Positions 16,331-26,119 of a DNA stretch of 64,000 nt are shown here, one piece after another. The translations under genes were made by a program, and so were the position numbers. How positions within the stretch are numbered: position 1 is the stretch's first letter; the number at the start of each line of letters is the position of its first letter. This DNA is from Actinacidiphila acididurans (GTDB lineage Bacteria > Actinomycetota > Actinomycetes > Streptomycetales > Streptomycetaceae): the NCBI RefSeq assembly GCF_016918855.1, contig NZ_JADKYB010000001.1:248001-312000 (forward strand). Reading direction: 5' to 3'. Below the pieces are notes generated by a model, which saw nothing but the letters and a program-made list of their open reading frames with translations, searched no databases and was not told the origin of the DNA.

Positions 16331-16737
16331 GTGCTGGCGCAGCAACGACGCTGCCGTCCACCCCGTACCGCGACAGCTCCGCCAGACGCCGCGGCGGTGT
16401 CCCCGACACACCCAGGGCGCCCATCCCGAGCGCCCAGGGGTCCTGGAAAAGGAACAGCGGTTCCCGCACGGCCTACTCGACAACTTGGTCGAGAACCCCG
16501 TCGACCTCACCGCGATGAGCGTGCGCCCGCACGCCGCGACCGAGATAGTGCTGAACGACCTTGACCTGGGACTTGTCCTCGCGGAAGACGAGCCCAGACG
16601 GTGATCGCCGGGGCGCCGGGGCGCCGGGCGGCGGGGAGGCGTTGTCGGCCCGCTGAGTAAAAGGACTCACAGAAGCACCTCGGTTCGCAGCGACAGCCTC
16701 CGGGGCGGCACCGCCCGGGCTCAGGAGCAACCGACCG

Positions 16738-17160
16738 TCAGGAAGCGACGTCGGGATAGGCGGCGGTCGCGCGGATTTCGACGAGGAGCCCAGGGCTTGC
16801 GAGGCCGCTCACTCCGATGATCGACCACGTGGGGAAGGGGGCTTTGACGAGGCGTTGTTTGGCCTCGCTGAAGCCGGACAGGTGCTGGCGGATGTCGACG
16901 TGGTAGCTGGTGACGTCGACAAGGGCGGACAGGTCGAGTCCTTCCAGCCGGAGGATCTCTTCGATCTTCCGGATGGCGAGCTCGGTCTGCTCTTCGATGG
17001 TGTCGGGGATGGTTCCGTCGGCGCGGCGGCCGATCGTTCCGGCGATGAACAGCAGCCCGTGCGTGCGGACCGCGGGGGAATAGCCGAAGTTCGCGAAGGC
17101 GCTGGTCGTCTGTCCGAAGACTGCGTTGTCCTCGGAGACCTCGATGGTGTGGATGGTCAT
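16738..17160 (-). CDS. RidA family (YjgF/YER057c/UK114) protein
   Basis: The 140-residue chorismate-mutase-like fold protein begins MTIHTIEV. It contains YSPAVRTHGLLFIAGTIGRR, IEEQTELAIRKIEEILRLEG, VDVTSYHVDIRQHLSGF and GLASPGLLVEIRATA. The Arg in LLVEIRATA corresponds to the RidA active-site Arg that binds imine/enamine carboxylates. Members deaminate reactive imines or act as specialised hydrolases in catabolic operons. The ATG at 17160 follows a purine-rich GGAAA. It lies downstream of the HD-domain gene on the same strand and is probably cotranscribed with it. Confidence 0.88.
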   Translation of the reverse strand: MTIHTIEVSEDNAVFGQTTSAFANFGYSPAVRTHGLLFIAGTIGRRADGTIPDTIEEQTELAIRKIEEILRLEGLDLSALVDVTSYHVDIRQHLSGFSEAKQRLVKAPFPTWSIIGVSGLASPGLLVEIRATAAYPDVAS

Positions 17161-17239
17161 TGCAGCGTTTCCTTTTCGTTGTTGACGGGCTTTTCCTTGC
17201 CGGCGGGGTTGCGGAGTCCGCGGAGTCGGTTCCGTTGAG

Positions 17240-17914
17240 TCAGTTGCCCCAGCGGGAGGACCGGCAGGTGTGTTCCATCCGGGTTTGGCCGAAGGCCTGC
17301 CGTTCACGGAGGAATTCGCCGGGGATCGCGTAACGGGGAGCGTTCTTCGGGTTTTTCGCGGCCTGCGCGACGATCGCGTCGGTGAGTGAGCGGATCATGT
17401 CGAGCCGTGGATAGGCGGCGTGCACGGCGTCCGCCTGCTCGTCGGTGACGGCGTCGATGTGGTCGGTGCCCAGTGGGCCGCCGAAGTCGAGGGCGACGCC
17501 TTCGCGGACGAGCACGCACAGGGTGCCGCGGCGCTCCGCGATGCCGGGGGAGGTGTGCAGGGCGATGGCCTGCCAGACCTGGTCGGCGTCGGCCGCGGAC
17601 ACTCCGCGGTCGACCAGGAACGAGGCGGCCCGGTCGGCGCCTTCGACCTCGAACCGCTGGCGGTGCGGGCCGTCCGGCGCCACGCCGAGGTCGTGCATCG
17701 CGCACGCGGCGAACAACAGGTCGTCGTGGTAGTCGTGGCCGACGGCCAGACCGAGGCGGCCGGCCACCAGCCGGGCGAACAGGTAGCTGCGGATGCTGTG
17801 GTTGAACACGGACGGCGTTTCCACCGGCCGGATGAGCCGCACTACGGCGTCGGCAAGTGCCGTGCCGGGCAGCGTGATCAGGTCGGCGGTCGTCCCGCGG
17901 GCAGGTCCGGTCAT
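17240..17914 (-). CDS. HD-domain hydrolase, cyanamide hydratase-like
   Basis: The 224-residue protein has the HD metal-binding pattern: His in SVFNHSIRSYLFA near residue 39, the HD pair in FAACAMHDLGV near 74, and a late Asp in the AVTDEQAD region. Overall it resembles fungal cyanamide hydratases and related bacterial HD proteins rather than nucleotide phosphohydrolases. Pairing with RidA and a divergent GlxA regulator suggests a small nitrogen- or carbonyl-detoxification unit. The substrate is unknown. Confidence 0.8.
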   Translation of the reverse strand: MTGPARGTTADLITLPGTALADAVVRLIRPVETPSVFNHSIRSYLFARLVAGRLGLAVGHDYHDDLLFAACAMHDLGVAPDGPHRQRFEVEGADRAASFLVDRGVSAADADQVWQAIALHTSPGIAERRGTLCVLVREGVALDFGGPLGTDHIDAVTDEQADAVHAAYPRLDMIRSLTDAIVAQAAKNPKNAPRYAIPGEFLRERQAFGQTRMEHTCRSSRWGN

Positions 17915-17973
17915 GGCTTCAGCCTGGCCGCGACCACTGCGACCTGGCGAGAGGCAAAATTTCCTTGCTTCGA

Positions 17974-17979
17974 TAGAAT
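17974..17979 (+). promoter_or_regulatory. -10 hexamer for a leaderless GlxA-type regulator
   Basis: TAGAAT ends six bases before ATG 17986 and no ribosome-binding site is present. A short GCAA/TTGC inverted repeat (17954-17968) lies just upstream. Confidence 0.45.
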
Positions 17980-17985
17980 CTTGTC

Positions 17986-18921
17986 ATGGCAGTGCATCAC
18001 ATCGCGGTTCTGGCGCTGGACGGGGTCACCCCGCTCGACCTGGCGATCCCGGCGCAGATCTTCACCGCCCGGCGGGAAACCCCCTACGAGATGACCCTGT
18101 GCGGGCTGAACGCGAAGGTGGCCACCAACGCGGGCTTCACTCTGGAGGTCAGTGGGGGCCTGGAGCGGGTACGCGAAGCCGACACCGTGATCGTGCCGGG
18201 ATTCGAACCGATCCTCGACCTGCCCGACCCCGTGCTCGGCACGCTGGCCGAGGCCCGCGACCGAGGCAGGCGGGTGGTCTCGATCTGCACCGGCGCCTTC
18301 GCGCTGGCAGCGGCCGGCGTGCTGGACGGGCTGCACGCCACCACCCACTGGCAGCACCTCGACGAGTTCGAGCGGGACTTCCCGGCCGTCACGGTCGACC
18401 GCGACGTGCTCTACGTGGACGAGGGCGACGTGCTCACCTCGGCCGGGGTGTGCTGCGGCATCGACCTGTGCCTGCACATCGTCCGCCGCGACCTGGGCGC
18501 GGAGGTGGCCAATCAGATCGCCCGCGGCCTGGTCGCCGCCCCGCACCGGGACGGTGGACAGGCCCAGTACGTGCCGGCTCCCGTCGCGGCGGCCGGTGAC
18601 GCGTCACTTTCCCAGACCCGCGAATGGGCCCTGCACCGGCTCGGCGAGCCGCTCACCCTTCCTGTCCTCGCCCGGCACGCGAGTCTCTCGCAACGCACCT
18701 TCATGCGCCGCTTCGCCGAGGAAACGGGCACGACCCCCTTGCAGTGGCTGCTCAACGCGCGGCTCGGCAGGGCGCGGGAACTGCTGGAAACCACCGACCA
18801 CTCGGTGGACCAGGTGGCGCGGGACTGCGGGCTGGGTACGGCAGCCAACCTACGACTGCACTTCCGGCGCGTGCTGGACACCACTCCCACTGCCTACCGC
18901 CGCGCTTTCTCCCAAAGCTGA
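17986..18921 (+). CDS. GlxA family AraC-type transcriptional regulator
   Basis: The 311-residue protein has an N-terminal DJ-1/PfpI-like domain (residues 1-190, with VVSICTGAFALAAAGVLDG near 97-115 and TTHWQHLDEF) and a C-terminal AraC domain with LARHASLSQRTFMRRFAEET and VDQVARDCGLGTAANLRLHF. It shares order and many motifs with the regulator at 7370, so the two are probably paralogues. It is divergent from the HD/RidA pair. A strong terminator follows it. Confidence 0.9.
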   Translation: MAVHHIAVLALDGVTPLDLAIPAQIFTARRETPYEMTLCGLNAKVATNAGFTLEVSGGLERVREADTVIVPGFEPILDLPDPVLGTLAEARDRGRRVVSICTGAFALAAAGVLDGLHATTHWQHLDEFERDFPAVTVDRDVLYVDEGDVLTSAGVCCGIDLCLHIVRRDLGAEVANQIARGLVAAPHRDGGQAQYVPAPVAAAGDASLSQTREWALHRLGEPLTLPVLARHASLSQRTFMRRFAEETGTTPLQWLLNARLGRARELLETTDHSVDQVARDCGLGTAANLRLHFRRVLDTTPTAYRRAFSQS

Positions 18922-18933
18922 CGCGGCGCCCAC

Positions 18934-18973
18934 GCGAGACGCTCGGCTGGGATGCTCCAGCCGAGCGTCTCGC
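18934..18973 (+). terminator. Perfect 17-bp stem-loop terminator
   Basis: GCGAGACGCTCGGCTGG (18934-18950) pairs completely with 18957-18973 around a six-base loop, 13 bp after the regulator stop. There is no T run, as is usual for actinomycete terminators. It may serve both strands, since a leftward gene also ends nearby. Confidence 0.75.
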
Positions 18974-19055
18974 CACAGCGAGCGGTCAGTGGTGATCGGG
19001 GCGCTGAGCCGGCGGTGGCCGGCGTGGCTGACGCGGTGCCAGGACCTCGCCGCCG

Positions 19056-20500
19056 TCAACTCGTCGCGGGTGCGCGGATAGCGCGTTTGAGGATTTTTCC
19101 GCTCGGTCCCGTCGGCAGCTCATCGACCAGCCAGATGTGGCGCGGGTACTTGTACGCGGCCAGCCGCTGCTTTGCGAACTCCACGAGTTCGTCCGGCTGC
19201 ACCTGCTTCCCAGGACGTGGGACCACCGCGGCTGCTACTTCCTCGCCAAGGCGCTGGTCCGGCAGGCCGAGGACCGCGGCGAGCGCGACGGCAGGATGCT
19301 CGTGGGGCACCTCCTCCACCTCGCGCGGGTAGACGTTGTAGCCGCCGCGGATGATGAGATCCTTCTTCCGGTCGACAATGTAGAGGTAGCCATCCTCGTC
19401 CTGGCGGTCGCCTCCGGCTGGTTCCAGTAGCCCTTCATCAGGCCGGGCCCGCGCACGGCGATTTCTCCGATGTCACCGGAGGGCACGTCATTCCCGTCCT
19501 CGTCCAGCAGCCGCACCTCGAAGTCTCTGACAGGTGTGCCGATCGAGCCGGCCTTGCGCGGCCTGTCCAGGTGGTTGAACGTGACCACCGGACTGGTCTC
19601 GGACATGCCGTAGCCCTCGAGCACCGGGCAGCCGAAGCGCTGCTCGAAGCCGTGCAGCACCTCGACGGGCAGCGAGGCCCCGCCGGAGATGCACATCCGA
19701 AGTGAGGAGATGTCCGCGGCGCCCGGATGCTGGAGCAGTGCCGTGTACATCGTCGGGACTCCCTCGAAAACGGTGGCGCGGTCGCGTTCGATCGTGTCAA
19801 GCACCTCATGCGCATCGAAGCGTGAAATCAGGACGAGCGAGGCTCCGCTGAGTATCGCGGCGTTCATCGTGCAGGTCTGGCCGAAGATGTGGAACAGCGG
19901 CAGGCAGCCCACGACGACGTCGTCGGAGGTACTCCGCTGGACGTGGACGGCGTTGGTCTCGGCGTTGTGCCGCAGGCCCGCGTGGGTGAGCGCGGCGCCC
20001 TTCGGCCTTCCGGTGGTTCCCGAGGTGTAGAGCAGTACCGCGATGTCGTCCGGCGCGGCAGCGGCCATGTCGGGCAGCGGCTCGTGTCCGGCCAGCAGGG
20101 CGGCGAACGCGGTCGGTTCCACGGCGTGGTGGCGGACTCCGGCGGCGGCCGCGCCCTGCGCGCCCCCGCCGGGAGCCCGGTGCCACTCGTAGAGGGCCGC
20201 CGCTGCCGAGTCACGGAGGTGGAAGTGCGTCTCCCGATCCCTGAGCAGCGGGTTCATCGGGACCGCGATGCCGCCGGCCCGAAGGATTCCGTAGTAGAGG
20301 ATGACGAACTCGGGGACATTGGGCAGCATCAGCGCGACCCGGTCGCCGGCGCACAACCCGTCGGCGAGGAGCATCGCGGCGGCGCGTGCGCTCAGTTCGT
20401 CCAACTCGCCATAGGCGATCGCTTTCGAGCCCAGGCGCAGCGCGGGACGCCGAGGCTGCCGACCTGCCGTGTCGACGAGGAACTCTGCCAGATTCACCAT
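19056..20500 (-). pseudogene. Long-chain fatty acid-CoA ligase with an internal deletion
   Basis: The first frame (from ATG 20500) covers most of an AMP-forming acyl-CoA ligase: ILLYTSGTTGRPKGAALTH-type P-loop, LPLFHIFGQTC, MCISGGASLP, EGYGMSETSPV and [10 protein letters not shown]. After that Ala the frame is lost. The rest continues in another frame from [16 protein letters not shown] through [13 protein letters not shown] to [11 protein letters not shown] with the A10 Lys. About 17 codons are missing, including the essential TGD motif whose Asp binds ATP ribose. The enzyme should be inactive. It would have activated a fatty or aryl acid as CoA thioester. Confidence 0.8.
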
Positions 20501-20538
20501 GGCTGACTCCTTGAGTCAAGTACGCCGATCTACGTCGG

Positions 20539-22009
20539 TCATTCGGGGATGACCGGGAGGATCAAGTGAGAGGAGTACCCCGGTCCGCTGTGCAGGGTGA
20601 CGGTGCCGGCGTAGATCTCGTCCGGCCTGTCGGCGGGGTCGTTGTGCAGGAAGGGACCGGAGCCGGTGAATGCCGCCCGCAAGCTGGGGTGAGCCCGGGC
20701 CTGCGCGAGGGCGGAAGGGCAGACGTAGTCATGCGCCTGCACGTCGAGAGTGAGCCGGTAGCCGGCCGGCAGGTTCAGGCTGGTCGGCAGGATCTCGACG
20801 TCCACTTCGTACACCCTGCCGGGTGCGAGCGGTTCGACACGGTCGTGCGGGTGCACAGGCAGGAACGGTCGCGACTGCTCGGGATCGATCGCGCGGTGCG
20901 AGGCACGCAGCCACCCCTGGCTGATCGGCACATGGGGGTCGTTGGCGCCCAGGAACGTGACCTCGGCGCCGTCCGGCGCGAACGCGCGCAGTACGAGGAA
21001 CAGGTCCGTATCGGGCGTCGAGGACTCGATGTACAGCTTCGCCGCGACCGGACCGGCAAGCTCGAGGTTCTCGGGGCAGACGTAGTCGAACCCGATGCGG
21101 CCCTGCTTGCCTGCGTAGGACGCCGAGGCGCGAACCGCGGTCGGGACCGTGCCCATCGAGCCGTCGGCGGCGTCCAGGTACAGCTTCGTCCACTGGGTCT
21201 CGGGCAGCGGCCAGTCGGTCGAGGTGCGTTCACCGACGCGGCCGTCGGCGTGACGGGTCCTCAGGTGCACACGCGGCTGCTTGTCCCAGCCGGTGTTCTC
21301 GCCCTTGAGGAAGTGGCCGAGGAAGCGCTTCTGCAGGTCCACCCCGTACTCGGCGTAGAAGAGCGAGAAATGGGTCTCGTCGTGCATTGCGAGCCACTTC
21401 TCCGCGGAGCCGGCGAGCTCGAAGCCGCGCGTGTTGCCACGTAGGTGCAGCCCCAGCCCACCCCAGTTGCCCGCCGACAGCAGCGGCACCTTGATCCGCG
21501 ACCAGTCGGGCGTACGGCCGCGGTGGTAGTCGTCGAGCAACGGGTGCGCCCTGTCGTCGCCCACGAGATCGACCCGGTTCGCGGCGAGCTCCTCCGGGCT
21601 GAGCGTCTCGTCTCCGCACACGGGCTGACCGGTGATCGGGTTGCGCGCCGCCGGCGTGCCCAGACCGTACTGGGTGCCGCCGACGATCGACCCGTACCAG
21701 ACGGTCTCGAACGTCGTGTGGATGCCCCCGTGGTAGATGACGTCGCGGTACCAGTCGGCCGCTCCCTCCCACACGCACACCGCGGCCAGGTGCGGTGGGT
21801 TGAGCGCGGCGACCTGCCAGGCGTTTATCGAGAAGTGGAGATGCCGTTCAGCCCGACCCGGCCGTTGCTCCACGGCCGGGTTCCGGCCCACTTACGTCGG
21901 CGCGCAGCACGTTGCCGTCGTCGGCCTCGATCGCCACATCCCACTCGATGGTCATCCCGCCGACGACGTCGACGCGGAACGCGCTGTCGGAAAGCGTGGT
22001 GTCGTTCAT
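20539..22009 (-). pseudogene. CocE/NonD family hydrolase, copy 1, internally deleted
   Basis: The N-terminus (from ATG 22009) runs DSAFRVDVVGGMTIEWDVAI to VLRADV, then jumps to PWSNGRVGLNGIS and, in another frame, SINAWQVAALNPPHLAAVCV through to the C-terminal jelly-roll end. Compared with the copy at 24275, about 115 codons between VLRADV and PWSNG are gone, along with the residues after the nucleophile elbow GIS. The C-terminal 440 codons are intact. CocE-type enzymes are serine hydrolases with an alpha/beta core, helical cap and X-Pro-dipeptidyl-like C-terminal domain. Two TetR-type operators sit just upstream. Confidence 0.8.
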
Positions 22010-22100
22010 GGATGGGTTTCCTATCCTGGCCAGGAGCCGGCTGCCGGGCGCGCGCCACAGGCCACCATGGACCCGTGAACGCACTCACGGCTCCACTGTG

Positions 22101-22147
22101 ATGACGTTCGGTGTCATCACCATACCTACGATGACACTGGATGTCAT
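22101..22147. promoter_or_regulatory. Operator pair upstream of CocE copy 1
   Basis: ATGACGTTCGGTGTCAT (22101-22117) and ATGACACTGGATGTCAT (22131-22147) fit ATGACA-N5-TGTCAT and start 30 bp apart. The same pair geometry occurs at 23168/23198 on the far side of the TetR gene. Confidence 0.65.
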
Positions 22148-22307
22148 GCCTAGGTGTGAACTGGCCGGCGTTCGATCCTGCGGGTTCGGCTCACCCAAGG
22201 GCGCCGTACGCATTCAGCGGTTGCTACAATGACGGCATCTGGTGCCGTGACGCAGGAGATGCGTGCGGTCGGGCGGCGGCCGCGATGAGCGGAGCGAGGA
22301 TCTGCAG

Positions 22308-22877
22308 GTGGGACGATGGAAGCCGGACACCAGCGGCCGTTTGGAGCGGGCGGCCATCGAGTTGTACCTGGAGAATGGCTTCGCCCGGACCACGGTGCCG
22401 CAGATCACTGAACGCGCGGGTGTGACCACACGCACCTTCTTCCGCCACTTCGCCGACAAGCGCGACGTGCTGTTCGTGGGCCACGACGAGCTCAGGGAGC
22501 GGGTGGCGAAGACCATCGCCGCGGCGCCGCCCGCATGGTCCGCCACCAAGGCGGCCGCCTCGGGTCTGAACATCGCGGCCGCGGCACTGCAGAGCTCGCA
22601 GGACGAGGCGCGAGACCGCCGAAGCCTGATAACTGCCACCCCGGAGTTGCGTGAACGCGAGCTGATCATGTTCGCGGCGGTTGCCGGCACCATCTCCGAA
22701 GCGCTGATCGCACGCGGTGTCGAGGATCGTGCGGCGCGCGCGGTCGCCGAGGCGATGGTCGCGGCGTTCCGGGTCGCGTTCGAGTACTGGGGTGAACACA
22801 CGGAGCGGGAACTGCCCCAGCTGGTCGACGAAGCCCTCGATTCACTCAAGGAAGCCTTCGCGGCCGTTGGTGACTGA
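22308..22877 (+). CDS. TetR family transcriptional regulator
   Basis: The 189-residue protein opens VGRWKPDTSGRLERAAIELY, followed by the helix-turn-helix TTVPQITERAGVTTRTFFRH and FADKRDVLF, a form common in actinobacterial TetR proteins controlling oxidoreductases. The GTG at 22308 is preferred over an upstream ATG because the conserved WKPD start follows directly and GCGAGGA precedes it. It is flanked on both sides by matching operators and probably represses itself, the CocE copy and the epimerase-like gene. Confidence 0.87.
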   Translation: MGRWKPDTSGRLERAAIELYLENGFARTTVPQITERAGVTTRTFFRHFADKRDVLFVGHDELRERVAKTIAAAPPAWSATKAAASGLNIAAAALQSSQDEARDRRSLITATPELRERELIMFAAVAGTISEALIARGVEDRAARAVAEAMVAAFRVAFEYWGEHTERELPQLVDEALDSLKEAFAAVGD

Positions 22878-22991
22878 AGAGGTCGCTGGGCACCCGTCCG
22901 GCGTTCCTTCACCCTGCCCTGCCGCCCGTCGCTCCCCATGAACCGGTTGGCGGGGGAGGCGGCCGTCTCCGCACGACGACCCCAGCGGTTT

Positions 22992-23008
22992 ACGACATTC
23001 GATGTCGT
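22992..23008. promoter_or_regulatory. Single operator of the ATGACA-N5-TGTCAT type
   Basis: ACGACATTCGATGTCGT is a perfect palindrome with the same 6-5-6 geometry as its neighbours, differing symmetrically at position 2. It lies between the TetR gene and the epimerase-like gene. Confidence 0.5.
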
Positions 23009-23167
23009 CATCTACAACGGTCATTCAGTGCCGAGGTAGGCGCACCCCGCCCATCGCCACGCCGCACATGGCGCACGACTGAGGAGCTTCGGGCTCTCAC
23101 CTGCAACAATTCGGTGAGTCTGTCCATGTGAGCCATGATCGCGGCTCCCCGACCGCCCCCGGCCCTC

Positions 23168-23214
23168 ATGACCTCCAGTGTCATCAGTGGTAGCGTGATG
23201 ACATCGGATGTCAT
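23168..23214. promoter_or_regulatory. Operator pair upstream of the epimerase-like gene
   Basis: ATGACCTCCAGTGTCAT (23168-23184) and the perfect ATGACATCGGATGTCAT (23198-23214) start 30 bp apart, matching the pair at 22101/22131. They lie 67 to 113 bp before the start codon at 23281. Confidence 0.65.
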
Positions 23215-23280
23215 CGGGAGGTCATCGGCAGCCGCCTCCGGCAGCTCAAGCCGATCGACTCCCTTTCCTGGAGGCTTCTC

Positions 23281-24192
23281 ATGCGTGTTTTCGTGACCGG
23301 GCCGTCCGGACACCTCGGATCCGCCCTGGTGCCCGAACTCCTCACCGCGGGCCATGAGGTCGTCGGCCTCGCCCGCTCCGATGCGTCAGCCGAGGCCGTC
23401 GCCCGGCTCGGAGCCGAGGTCGTACGCGGCGAGCTCGACGACCTCGACGGCCTGCGGAAGACCGCCGCGGCCGCCGACGCGGTGGCGCACCTCGCTTTCA
23501 AGCCGTTGGCCGGTGGCGGTTTCGCCGAAGCGATCGCCTCCGACCTGGCGGCGATCACCGCCATCGGCGAGGCGCTCACCGGCTCCGGCAAACCGTTCGT
23601 CGGCACCACGGCCACCATGCTGTGCGCGCTCAACGGCGTCAGCGGGCGTCCGGCCACCGAGGAGGACGCCTTCCCCGGCGGCCCTCGGATCGACGCGGAG
23701 AACGCGGTGATCGCGCTCGCCGATCGCGATGTGCGCTCCGCGATCGTCCGCCTGGCGCCGCTGGTGCACAGCACACTCGACCGCCGGGGCTTCACCCGGG
23801 CTCTGATCGGCATAGCGCGTGACAAGGGCCTGTCCGCGTACATCGGCGACGGCTCGAACCGCTGGCCCGCAGTGCACACGCGTGACGCCGCCCGCCTTTA
23901 CCGGCTCGCCCTGGAGAAGGCCCCGGCCGGCACTCGCCTTCACGCGGCCGGGGACGACGGCATCGCCTTCCGCGATATCGCCGAAGCGATCGGCCGACAC
24001 CTGGACGTCCCGGTCAAGTCCATCTCCGCCGAGGAGGCCCCCGCTCACTTCACCTACCTCGCGCCTTTCGTGGGCGTCGACAACCCTGTTTTGACCGTCC
24101 TCACCCGACGTGCGCTCGACTGGGAACCGACCCACCCCACCTGGACCGAAGACCTCGACGAGGGCCACTACTTCGCTCCGCGGACCGCGTGA
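23281..24192 (+). CDS. NAD-dependent epimerase/dehydratase family protein
   Basis: The 303-residue extended SDR begins MRVFVTGPSGHLGSALVPEL with the GxxGxxG nucleotide loop, followed by GLARSD, a GELDD strand end and AVAHLAFKP. There is no clear YxxxK; the equivalent region reads IDAENAVIAL, as in many atypical SDRs annotated as NAD-epimerase-like reductases. C-terminal WPAVHTRDAARLYRLAL is conserved in the group. GGAGG precedes the ATG. It shares operators with the TetR gene and lies directly before CocE copy 2, probably as an operon. Confidence 0.84.
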   Translation: MRVFVTGPSGHLGSALVPELLTAGHEVVGLARSDASAEAVARLGAEVVRGELDDLDGLRKTAAAADAVAHLAFKPLAGGGFAEAIASDLAAITAIGEALTGSGKPFVGTTATMLCALNGVSGRPATEEDAFPGGPRIDAENAVIALADRDVRSAIVRLAPLVHSTLDRRGFTRALIGIARDKGLSAYIGDGSNRWPAVHTRDAARLYRLALEKAPAGTRLHAAGDDGIAFRDIAEAIGRHLDVPVKSISAEEAPAHFTYLAPFVGVDNPVLTVLTRRALDWEPTHPTWTEDLDEGHYFAPRTA

Positions 24193-24274
24193 CCGAAGCT
24201 CCCGCGCTGCTCGGCACCACGGCCGACGCGACGCGCCGACAACGTTCGACAACCGACGGAAAGGACGTGCCCTG

Positions 24275-26041
24275 GTGGGCGAGAACAGGACTGCGGACGG
24301 TGCGTTCCGCGTCGACGTGGACGGAGCGACAACCGTCGAATGGGACGTGCCGATCGAGGTGGGCGACGGGCTGGAGCTGCGCGCCGACGTCTTCCGCCCA
24401 ACCCGGCCCGGCACGTATCCGGTGATCCTCAGCATGGGCCCGTACGGCAAGGGCCTGCCGTTCCAGCGAACGTACGCGCAAGCATGGGAGCTGATGGTCA
24501 CCAAGTATCCGGAAGTCGCCGAGGGATCGAGTTGCGCGTACGCGAACTTCGAAACGGTCGACCCGGAGAAGTGGGTTCCTGACGGCCATGTCTGCGTCCG
24601 CGTCGACGCACGGGGCTCGGGCCGCTCACCCGGCCACCTCGAATTCTTCTCCGAGCGCGAGATCCAGGACCTGTACGAGTGCATCGAGTGGGCCGCGGCT
24701 CAGCCATGGAGCAATGGCAGAGTCGGCATGAACGGCATCTCCTACCTGGCCATCAATCAGTGGTACGTGGCCGCGCTCCGCCCGCCGCACCTCAAGGCCA
24801 TCTGCGTGTGGGAGGCGCTGGCGGACCGATACCGCGACGCCACTTATCACGGCGGGATCTGGACCGACTTCACAAACATCTTCTTCGAGGCAGTCACCGC
24901 CTCCACCCAGTACGGACTCGGTGAGAAGGGGGGCCGGAACCCGATCACCGGGCAACTGATCTGCGGCGACGAAACCCTGTCCGACGAGGAACGGGCCGAA
25001 CGGCGTGCCGACTACGCCGGAATCGCCAGGCAGCACCCGTTCTTCGACGAGTTCCACCGTGCACGGAATCCGGACTGGTCGCGAATCGAGGTGCCGGTGC
25101 TCTCCGCCGGCAACTGGGGCGGCCAGGGCCTGCACCTGCGCGGGAACACGCTCGGGTTCGAGCAGGTCGCCTCGAGCGAGAAGTGGCTTGAGATGCACGA
25201 CGACACCCACTGGTGTCACTTCTACACCAACTACGGCCTGGAGCTGCAGAAGCGGTTCTTCGGCCACTTCCTCAAAGGCGAGGACACCGGCTGGGACAAG
25301 CAACCGCGCGTACAGCTCAGGACCCGTCACGCCGAAGGCGGTCGCATCGTCATGCGCACCGCCGGCGACTGGCCGCTGCCCGAGACGCAGTGGACGCGGC
25401 TCCATCTCGACGCGGCCGACGGATCGCTCAGGCCGAGCGGTGTCGCCGAAGCGTCCGCGAGCTACGACGGCATGCAAGGCCGGCTCAGCTTCAGTTACAC
25501 CACTCCGCGAGCGATCGAGCTCGCCGGTCCGGTCGCCGCCAAGCTTCACGTCGAGAGCTCCACGAGCGATGCCGATTTGTTCCTCGTAGTGCGCGCGTTC
25601 GAACCAGGCGGGACCGAGATCGTGTTCCAAGGCGCCATCGATCCGAACACCCCGATCGCGTAGGGCTGGCTGCGCGTATCGCAACGGGCTCTGGACCCCG
25701 AGTTGTCGCGGCCATTCCAGCCCGTCCACACGCATGAGCGCGCCCAGCCGATGACGCCCGGCACGGTGTACGAGGTCGATGTGGAGATCCTCCCGACGAG
25801 TCTGGCGCTCCCGGCCGGCTATACCTTGCAACTGGATGTCCAAGGACATGACTACGTCTATCCGCCGGCGATGGACGCCGCGGGCAGCGACGTGAGCATG
25901 GGGGCCGCGCTCACCGGGTGCGGGCCCTTCATCCACAAGGACGCCGCGTCCCGTCCCGCGCAGACCTACGGAGGCACCGTCACCATCCACACGGGAGGGC
26001 GTTACGACTCCCACCTCCTACTGCCTATGATGCTCGACTGA
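24275..26041 (+). pseudogene. CocE/NonD family hydrolase, copy 2, interrupted by one in-frame TAG
   Basis: The GTG at 24275 (after AAAGGA) starts a 588-codon frame. The alpha/beta core includes VRVDARGSGRSPG and nucleophile elbow GMNGISYLA (Ser near residue 154), followed by cap and C-terminal domain. The codon at 25661-25663 is TAG, where copy 1 has the Gln of ISQGWLRAS; one C-to-T change explains it. The frame after it (GWLRVSQRALDPELSRPF, then YEVDVEILPTSLALPAGY) is intact for 126 codons to the normal end. Translation would stop at 462 residues inside the C-terminal domain. CocE-type enzymes hydrolyse esters or amides. It may be a recent loss, a sequencing error or a suppressed stop. Confidence 0.82.
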
Positions 26042-26119
26042 CAGAACGTGACCGTGGCCGCGCCGATCAGAGGGCGAACAGCCCCGGGCCCAGCCCGTAC
26101 GGCTTTCCCCACGACGTGC

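Noticed and set aside
16473..16730. Minus-strand peptide GLVFREDKSQVKVVQHYLGR as a transposase piece
   Set aside because: Coding bias is suggestive, but I could not match it confidently to any transposase family.
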